Below are positions 1 to 6,700 of a stretch of DNA of 28,856 nt, one piece after another. Numbering within the stretch: position 1 is the stretch's first letter; each line of letters opens with the position of its first letter. The position numbers were made by a program, and so were the translations under genes. This DNA comes from Pseudomonadota bacterium (lineage in GTDB: Bacteria; Pseudomonadota; Gammaproteobacteria; Burkholderiales; Burkholderiaceae_E). A model generated the notes under the pieces. The model did not search any database. It was not told where the DNA came from and was given only the letters and a program-made list of their open reading frames with translations. The stretch lies in NCBI GenBank assembly GCA_023389175.1, contig JAEWEW010000334.1:1-28856 (forward strand), in the 5' to 3' direction.

Positions 1-2
1 AC

Positions 3-3000
3 GGCATCACCGTGGAAGCGGCGATGCAGTGGAACGACGGCTACAACGAGCAGGTGCTCTGCTTCACCAACAACATCCCCCAGCGCGACGGCGGCACCCA
101 CCTGACCGGCATGCGCGCGGCGATGACGCGGGTGATCAACAAGTACATCGAGGAGTCCGACATCGCCAAGAAGGCGAAGGTCGAGACGAGCGGCGACGAC
201 ATGCGCGAAGGCCTCGCCTGCGTGCTGTCGGTCAAGGTGCCGGAGCCCAAGTTCTCCTCCCAGACCAAGGACAAGCTGGTCTCCAGCGAAGTGCGCGCGC
301 CGGTGGAGGAAGTGATCTCCCGCGCGCTGGAAGAGTTCCTGCTGGAGAAGCCCACCGACGCCAAGATCATCTGCGGCAAGATCGTGGAGGCGGCGCGGGC
401 ACGCGAGGCGGCGCGCAAGGCGCGGGACATGACCCGCCGCAAGGGCGTGCTGGACGGCGTGGGCCTGCCCGGCAAGCTCGCGGACTGCCAGGAGCGGGAT
501 CCGAGCAAGAGCGAGCTCTTCATCGTGGAGGGTGACTCCGCGGGCGGCTCGGCGAAGCAAGGCCGCGACCGGAAGAACCAGGCGATCCTGCCGCTGCGCG
601 GCAAGGTGCTGAATGTCGAGAAGGCGCGGTTCGACAAGCTGCTCGCGTCCGAGCAGATTGCGACCTTGATCACCGTGCTCGGGACCGGGATCGGGACCGG
701 GATGGGGAGCGACGACTTCAAGATCGAGAAGTTGCGCTATCACCGCATCATCATCATGAGCGTGGACGGCGACGACCATGTATTCGTGCGGGATGGCGAG
801 CAGGGCGTGCGCATGGTGCGCATCGGGCGATTCATCGACGAAGCGCTGGCACGGGCGGGCGTGACCGAGGACGCCAATGGCGTTGCGAAGCTCAAGCGCG
901 AGGATGATGCGACGCTCGGCGAGGTGCTCTGCTTCGGCGTCGACAGCCACGCGGTGCGCTTCCGCCCGATCAAGGCGGTGATCCGGCATCCGCTGGACGA
1001 GACGCTCTATCGGGTGCGGACGAGCTACGGCCGCAACGTGCGGGTGACCTCCAGCCACAGCGTGTTCGTGCACGAGGACGGCGAGGTGGTTCTCAAGCGC
1101 GGCGACGAGCTGAAGATCGGCGACCGCGTGGTCGCGCCGGCGCAGCTGCGACTGCCGGCGGATGCGCCGGGCCATATCGATCTGCTGGAGCGGCTGTGGA
1201 AGAAGCCCGAGGCGGCGCGCCAGATCTGGGTGCGCGGGCCGGCGGTGATCGAGTGGTTCAAGTCGCAGCTGCGGGCGCGACATGCGAGCAACGACCAGTT
1301 CGTCGGCGGGCGCGTTGACGTGCCGGCCGAGGTGGGCCGGGAGCTGGCCGAGCGCCGGCGCGCAAGCGGCATCTCCCAGCGCGCGCTCTGCGAGGCGGTC
1401 GGCATCCGCCAGCCGGTGACCTTCTACGCTTGGGAGAAGGGCACCATGCGGCCGACGGTGCAGCACTTCGAGGCCTGGCTGCGGGCGATCGGCGCCGACA
1501 TCGCGGTGTATCGCGAGAAGGTCGCGGTGGGCGGCAACCGGCTCGAGCGGATGTGGCAGCAGCATCCGGCGCCGTCCGGCCGCAATGGCCTGCGCGACCG
1601 CGTGCGCCTCTCGGACCTGACCGAGGCGGATCTCGAGTTCTTCGCCGGACGCGAGGACCTGGAGCTCACGCCGGAGCACTATGCGGACCAGGGCCTGTGC
1701 CGGAACCTGCCGGTCAATGCGTCCCTGATGACGCTGCTTGGCTTCTATTTGGCCGAGGGCTCCTGCTCCGACCGCGGCGGCGTGCGCGTCGCAATCGGCA
1801 ACGGCAACAGCCGGTTTGCCGACGAGATGCTGGGCCACTTTGAATCGGTGTTCGGCATCGCGGCCAAGCGCTACGTCCAGCGTGAGCGCGTCGACGAGAT
1901 CAAGCTGGTCAATCGTGTAGCCGCACTCGCGTGGCAGCACGTGTTCGGCTTCCAGGGCTCCGATTCCTGCAGCAAGCGCATCCCGGACCTGGTGTTCAAC
2001 GTGGGCGACGAGCTGCGGATGGCGTTCCTGCGCGGTTACCTGCTGGGCGACGGGTCGGCGTCCAAGGGCGTGGTCCGCTTCGCGAGCTCGTCCTACGACA
2101 TCGCGAGCGGCCTCATGTACCTGCTCGGCTCGTTCGGCGCGGTGGCCTCGTTGAGCCGCATCGAGCCGGACGGTGTGGTGCGGGAGATCAACGGCAAGCC
2201 GTGCATCACCCGGCAGCCGCACTGGGCGATCAGCGTCTGCGCCAAGGACGACCTGCGGCGCATCCAGGGCGCGTGGGCGGATCACGCCGGCGCGGGCACC
2301 GTGCTGAGAAAGCTCGAGGATCCGGCCACCAACGAGCGCAACCGGCGCCTGACGCGCATCGGCGGCGACCTGATGGCCCTGCCGATCGTGGCGATCGAGC
2401 CGGTGGAGGCGACCAACGGCAACGTGTACGACTTTTCCGTGGAGGGCGACGAGAACTTCGTCGCCGGCATGGGCGGCCTCTGCTGCCACAACACCGACGC
2501 GGACGTCGACGGCGCGCACATCCGCACGCTGCTGCTCACCTTCTTCTACCGGCAGATGCCGGAGCTGGTGGAGCGCGGCCACATCTACATCGCGCAGCCG
2601 CCGCTCTACAAGGTGAAGCACGGCCGCGAGGAGCGCTACCTCAAGGACGACCACGAGCTCAACCAGTACATGCTGAGGCTGGCGCTGGACGGCTCGGCGC
2701 TGGTGCCCGGTACCGGCCAGGAGTTGATCCGCGGCGAAACGCTGGGCGAGCTCGCCCGCAAGTACCTGGTGGCCGAGGCGGTCATCGACCGGCTCGAGAA
2801 GGTGATCGATCCCGACGCCCTGCGCTCCATCATGGACGGCGTCGAACTCGACCTGGCCGAGGAAGCCGGCGCCCGCGCGAGCGCCGAGCGCCTGCAGAAG
2901 GCGATGGAGGCCCGCGTGCCACCCGGCCGCAGCCGCCTCATGCCGATCGTAACTATCGAGTTCGACGATACCGAGGAGGAGTGGCGCCTCAAGATCAGCC

Positions 3001-3431
3001 GACGCGTGCACGGGAACACCCGCGTATCCACCATCGGCGCGCATTTTCTGCTGACTGCGGACTATGCGAGCCTGATGGATGCGGCCCGCACTGTCGGCGG
3101 CCTGGTCGGCGAAGTCGCCGAGATCCGCCGCGGCGAAGGCGAGAAGGTCCGGTCACAGCCGGTGAAGGACTTCCGCGAGGCGATGAAGTGGCTGCTGGCG
3201 GATGCGGAGCGCAATGTCTCGCGGCAGCGCTACAAGGGGCTGGGGGAGATGAACGCGATCCAGTTGTGGGAGACCACGATGGATCCGGCGAACCGGCGCC
3301 TGTTGAAGGTGCAGATCGAGGATGCGATTGCGGCGGATCAGATCTTCACGACGCTGATGGGCGAGGGGGTCGAAGCGCGGCGGGCGTTCATTGAGGAGAA
3401 TGCGTTGGTTGCGCGGAATATTGACGTGTAA
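3..3431 (+). CDS. gyrB: DNA gyrase subunit B, C-terminal part with an in-frame intein (5' partial)
   Basis: GyrB is the ATPase subunit of DNA gyrase, which introduces negative supercoils. The frame is open at the left edge, so the GHKL ATPase domain and the true start lie outside. Visible extein landmarks are CFTNNIPQRDGGTH in the transducer domain, the TOPRIM glutamate in VEGDSAGGSAKQG (Glu codon at 528), DADVDGAHIRTLLLTFFYRQMPE (Asp codons at 2496, 2502, 2508), and the C-terminal RYKGLGEMNAIQLWETTMDP. About 170 residues between the TOPRIM part and the tail match the insert found in beta- and gammaproteobacterial GyrB. Removing the intein (759-2492) leaves an uninterrupted gyrase extein of about 565 residues ending in NIDV and TAA. 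The gene is essential, so the intein must splice or a second gyrB copy must exist. The identification is very secure. Confidence 0.97.
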   Translation, partial: GITVEAAMQWNDGYNEQVLCFTNNIPQRDGGTHLTGMRAAMTRVINKYIEESDIAKKAKVETSGDDMREGLACVLSVKVPEPKFSSQTKDKLVSSEVRAPVEEVISRALEEFLLEKPTDAKIICGKIVEAARAREAARKARDMTRRKGVLDGVGLPGKLADCQERDPSKSELFIVEGDSAGGSAKQGRDRKNQAILPLRGKVLNVEKARFDKLLASEQIATLITVLGTGIGTGMGSDDFKIEKLRYHRIIIMSVDGDDHVFVRDGEQGVRMVRIGRFIDEALARAGVTEDANGVAKLKREDDATLGEVLCFGVDSHAVRFRPIKAVIRHPLDETLYRVRTSYGRNVRVTSSHSVFVHEDGEVVLKRGDELKIGDRVVAPAQLRLPADAPGHIDLLERLWKKPEAARQIWVRGPAVIEWFKSQLRARHASNDQFVGGRVDVPAEVGRELAERRRASGISQRALCEAVGIRQPVTFYAWEKGTMRPTVQHFEAWLRAIGADIAVYREKVAVGGNRLERMWQQHPAPSGRNGLRDRVRLSDLTEADLEFFAGREDLELTPEHYADQGLCRNLPVNASLMTLLGFYLAEGSCSDRGGVRVAIGNGNSRFADEMLGHFESVFGIAAKRYVQRERVDEIKLVNRVAALAWQHVFGFQGSDSCSKRIPDLVFNVGDELRMAFLRGYLLGDGSASKGVVRFASSSYDIASGLMYLLGSFGAVASLSRIEPDGVVREINGKPCITRQPHWAISVCAKDDLRRIQGAWADHAGAGTVLRKLEDPATNERNRRLTRIGGDLMALPIVAIEPVEATNGNVYDFSVEGDENFVAGMGGLCCHNTDADVDGAHIRTLLLTFFYRQMPELVERGHIYIAQPPLYKVKHGREERYLKDDHELNQYMLRLALDGSALVPGTGQELIRGETLGELARKYLVAEAVIDRLEKVIDPDALRSIMDGVELDLAEEAGARASAERLQKAMEARVPPGRSRLMPIVTIEFDDTEEEWRLKISRRVHGNTRVSTIGAHFLLTADYASLMDAARTVGGLVGEVAEIRRGEGEKVRSQPVKDFREAMKWLLADAERNVSRQRYKGLGEMNAIQLWETTMDPANRRLLKVQIEDAIAADQIFTTLMGEGVEARRAFIEENALVARNIDV
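680..703 (+). repeat. 12-bp perfect tandem duplication in gyrB
   Basis: The unit cgggaccgggat occurs twice in direct succession (680-691 and 692-703). It encodes the GTGI/GTGM repeat in LGTGIGTGMGSDDF. E. coli GyrB has LGCGIGRDEY here, so this copy is four residues longer, which the duplication explains exactly. It ends 55 bp before the intein. Confidence 0.85.
759..2492 (+). mobile_element. GyrB intein (578 aa) with LAGLIDADG homing endonuclease
   Basis: This is an in-frame self-splicing element inside gyrB. It starts with Ser (AGC at 759) after the extein residues RIIIM and ends with His-Asn (codons 2487-2492) before Thr-Asp-Ala-Asp. It therefore has a Ser nucleophile at position 1, the penultimate His and terminal Asn needed for Asn cyclisation, and Thr as the +1 nucleophile. 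Hint block B is seen in VTSSHSVFV. Block F/G is VYDFSVEGDENFVAGMGG followed by LCCHN. Two LAGLIDADG-type motifs are visible: MTLLGFYLAEGS (from 1728) and AFLRGYLLGDGS (from 2022), each with an acidic residue (Glu, then Asp) at the catalytic place. No stop or frameshift breaks the frame, so both splicing and homing could be active. GC content and codon use look like the host's, which suggests long residence. Confidence 0.93.
1320..1502 (+). other. XRE-like helix-turn-helix segment inside the gyrB intein
   Basis: Between the Hint N-terminal half and the first LAGLIDADG motif, the intein encodes VGRELAERRRASGISQRALC, then EAVGIRQPVTFYAWEKGT. The pattern of an Arg-rich first helix, SQ-ALCEAVGI, a turn and a WEKG followed by P resembles the Cro/C1 (XRE) helix-turn-helix. 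It is in frame with the intein and has no start or stop of its own, so it is a domain and not a gene. It probably helps the homing endonuclease bind DNA. The call rests on pattern recognition only. Confidence 0.6.
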
Positions 3432-3645
3432 GTCGGATACGCGCCGCGGCTCGATCGCGAGCAGGTACAGGGAGTATCTGTCTTGATAGAGCGTAGAGCG
3501 CGGGCCCGCCGCCGTCTGTATCGCAGGTACAACCGACTGGCGCTCTTACTCCGACTCTAGTTCGATTTGGGGTAGCTTAGTGGTTAGCACGGCCCGTCTG
3601 CGGCAGTCGAAGTCTTGAGTATCTGACGATCACATCGGAGTGGCG

Positions 3646-3660
3646 CTTGGATCATCCAAG
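3646..3660. promoter_or_regulatory. Perfect palindrome, possible operator of the defence operon
   Basis: The sequence cttggat-c-atccaag is a 7-bp perfect inverted repeat around one central base. It lies 93 bp before the chosen GTG start of the first operon gene. The size and symmetry fit a binding site for a dimeric helix-turn-helix regulator. No regulator gene is present in the operon itself, so the binding protein is unknown. Confidence 0.35.
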
Positions 3661-3740
3661 TGCCCGAATGCACCCGGATCAGCTCCGGTTGCGCTCTGTT
3701 CCGCTCCCTGTAGATCCGACAGAAGGTTGGCCGCGACTTC

Positions 3741-3747
3741 AAGGAGG
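3741..3747 (+). promoter_or_regulatory. Strong ribosome binding site deciding the GTG start at 3754
   Basis: The sequence aaggagg is a full Shine-Dalgarno match, six bases before GTG at 3754. It favours this start over the earlier GTG at 3640, which has no comparable site and would add 38 unstructured residues. Confidence 0.8.
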
Positions 3748-3753
3748 AATCTG

Positions 3754-6700
3754 GTGGATGTCTTCGACCTCCGCGCGCGCCTCGTCGCGGACTACCAGAG
3801 CTACACGCGCAGCTTCATCAAGATTCGCGACCCCCGAATCGACGGATTCGTCGACGACGCCCTCGCGTCGGGAGCGTTCTGGCCGGAACCGCTACTGCAG
3901 CTCAACCCCACATTCCTGCCCGGCGGGACGATCGACGAGCTCGTCGGCAAAGGGGTGCTGCATCCGGAGTGCGCACGCATCTTCCGGATCGACAAGACCG
4001 ACTCCGACCTGACGGGCAAGGCGCTCGTGCTGCACGAGCATCAGCGTCAGGCCATCGTCAAGGCGAAGGAGGGCCGGTCCTATGTACTGACCAGCGGCAC
4101 AGGTTCCGGCAAGAGCCTGACCTACATTGTGCCGATCGTGGACCACGTCCTGCGGCAGGGGTCGGGGCGAGGCATTCAGGCCATCGTCGTCTACCCGATG
4201 AACGCACTCGCCAACAGCCAGTTCGAGGAGCTCAGCAAGTTCCTGGAGAAGGGTTACCCGAAGGGCGGCTCCCCGGTGCGTTTCGCGCGCTACACCGGCC
4301 AAGAGAAGGGCGAGGCGCGCGAGGCGCTGCGTCGCGAGCCGCCAGACATCCTTCTCACGAATTACATGATGCTCGAGCTCTTGCTCACGCGCGCCGAAGA
4401 CCGTGCACTGGTCCGCGCCGCGCAGGGGCTGCGGTTCCTGGTGTTCGACGAATTGCATACATACCGCGGCAGGCAAGGGGCTGATGTGGCCCTGCTCATT
4501 CGCCGTTGCCGTCAAGCATTCGACGGCGAGCGCACGATTTGCATCGGAACGTCGGCCACCATGGCCAGTGGCGGCACCACGACCGAGCAACGGCATGAAG
4601 TGGCCCGTGTCGCGCAGTCGCTCTTCGGGGTCGAGTTCACGCCGGATCAGGTGATTGGCGAGACGCTCGAGCGCGCCACGCGCCCGATCGACTTGACTGA
4701 CCCGCGAGCAATTCAGACAATCAAGACAACGATTGGTGCCAGCGATAGTCCTCCGAGCGACTACGAGGCATTTCGCCAGCATCCGCTCGCGTCATGGATC
4801 GAATCTACCTTCGGCGTGACGGAAGAGCCTGGGTCAAAGCAACTGGTCCGGCGGATCCCCCGTCGCCTGACGGGCGATCCGATCGAGGGTCAACACAGCG
4901 CCGCGGCAGAGCTTGCGCGCCTGACCGAAGTAGAACCAGACCAGTGCGCGGCGGTCCTTCGACGGTTTCTTCTCCAGGGCTCTTCCCTTCGCCGGAGTGA
5001 GTCGAGTCGATTCCCGATATTCGCTTTCCGCCTGCACCAGTTCTTCACCCGTGGAGACACTGTCTGGGCCACGCTGGAGCCGGAGGCCGTTCGTCATCTT
5101 GAACTTGCCAAGAAGGCCGCGAAGCCGGGCGAACCGGACAAGCGCCTGTTCCCGATGGTCTTCTGCCGGCACTGCGGTACCGCGTACTACCGCGTCAAGG
5201 TTATCCAGGACGACCAGGGCAAGAACCTGGTGCCTCGTCACGACGATCGAAAGAGTCTGCTGCCCCGTGAAGATCGGCGCGAGTACGACGACGATGGGGA
5301 AGGGGATGCGTACGTCTATCTGTCGGAGCAGTCCCCTTGGCCGAGAGGCGATGGGGCCACCTTGCTCGATCGCCTACCGGACTTCCTGAAGGAGAAGCCC
5401 CCTCAGGGCGTCGAGCGCATCCGTGCCAATGTGCGCGGCGATCTGCCGACGACCATTTTCGTCGAGCCGACAGGTCGCATCGTCTCGGAGGGAAAGGGAG
5501 TCCCGGTCGCGCTCATCACAAAGAACTTCCTGTTCTGCCTCGAGCAGTCCTGCGGGGTGGCGTATACGCGGAGCCAGCGTTCGGAGCGCAACAAGCTTGC
5601 GACTCTCGGCGTGGACAGCCGGAGCACGGCGACGACGATCCTTGCGGTCCGCGCGCTTCTCGAGCTGCAGCAGGATCGCGACTTGAGGCCGGAAGCACGC
5701 AAGCTGCTGAGCTTCACAGACAACCGTCAGGACGCGTCGTTGCAGGCGGGGCACTTTAACGACTTTGTGCAGGTCGCACTGCTTCGTTCCGCACTACACA
5801 GGGCCACACAGGCTCGTGGCCCCAGCGGACTGTCGCACGGGGACCTCTCGCGCAGCGTCTTCGACGCGATGCAGTTGCGCTTCGACGAATATGCCGCCGA
5901 CCCGGAAGTCCGAGGGCCGGCGCGCAACGCGACGCACGACGCGCTGCGCCGCGTTATCGACTACTACCTCTATCGCGACCTTCAGCGCGGCTGGCGCGTC
6001 ACCGCGCCCAATCTCGAGGACTGCGGACTTCTGCGATTCGAGTACGACGGTCTCGCCGGCGAGGACGGACTGCTTCGCGAGGCCCCCTTGTGGGCGACCG
6101 GCTTCACGTTGAAGGATCGAGAGGGTGACCGATTCGTCGAAGTCCCGGCGGCGCTGCGGGACTGCTCCCCGGAGACCCGGGAGGAAACCGTCCGCACGCT
6201 GCTCGATGTGATGCGTCGAGCATTGGCGATCAAGGTCGATGTGCTCGACCCCCAGAAGCAGCTGGACCTCGTCGAACAGACCAAGCCGCGACTTCTCGAA
6301 GACACCGTCTGGTACCTCGATGATGCGCGTGAACTGACCAAGGCGGAAGTCGCGTATCCACGGCCGAAGCGGCAGCAGGACCGGTCCGGGTTCTTTCTCT
6401 CGTCCTATGGAGCGTTCGGGCGCTATCTCAAGCGCTTGCTGGCGCCCGCCGCGCAAGCGGGCCAGGCGTTCGGGCGGGAGCAGGTTGACGCGGCCATTCA
6501 GTTCTTGCTGCTCGCGCTCAAGCGGTATGGTGTTGTCGAGCAGGTGCGCAGCGGTCGGGACGGAGACGATCCGGGGTACCAGCTCAATGCCGATGCACTG
6601 CGCTGGTTGCCAGGCGACGGCGAGATCAGACCCGTCGATCGCACGCGCCTGCTCGCCGCCGGCGAGATTCCCCCGGAAGTCAATCGCTACTTCGTCGAGT

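Larger units (their letters stand above)
3432..3753. other. Non-coding gap between gyrB and the defence operon
   Basis: No convincing gene was found in these 322 bases. The gap holds a 9-bp direct repeat gcaggtaca (3461-3469 and 3523-3531), a GC palindrome gcgggcccgc (3500-3509) without a T-tract, a tRNA D-arm-like stretch (3569-3590), a perfect 15-nt palindrome (3646-3660) and a ribosome binding site (3741-3747). A weak promoter guess is ttgcgc (3689-3694) with tagatc 16 bases further on. The promoter of the seven-gene operon should lie here. A frame open from 3640 runs into the first operon gene, but its N-terminal residues look non-coding. Confidence 0.6.

Noticed and set aside
3500..3509. 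GC-rich palindrome after gyrB as a terminator
   Set aside because: It has no loop and no T-tract, so it does not look like an intrinsic terminator.
3569..3640. A complete tRNA gene
   Set aside because: Only a D-arm-like part is seen; the anticodon loop lacks the conserved U33 and no paired T-arm or acceptor stem follows.
3640..3753. An upstream GTG start adding 38 residues to the first defence gene
   Set aside because: The added residues look non-coding, there is no good ribosome binding site, and a full aaggagg precedes GTG at 3754.
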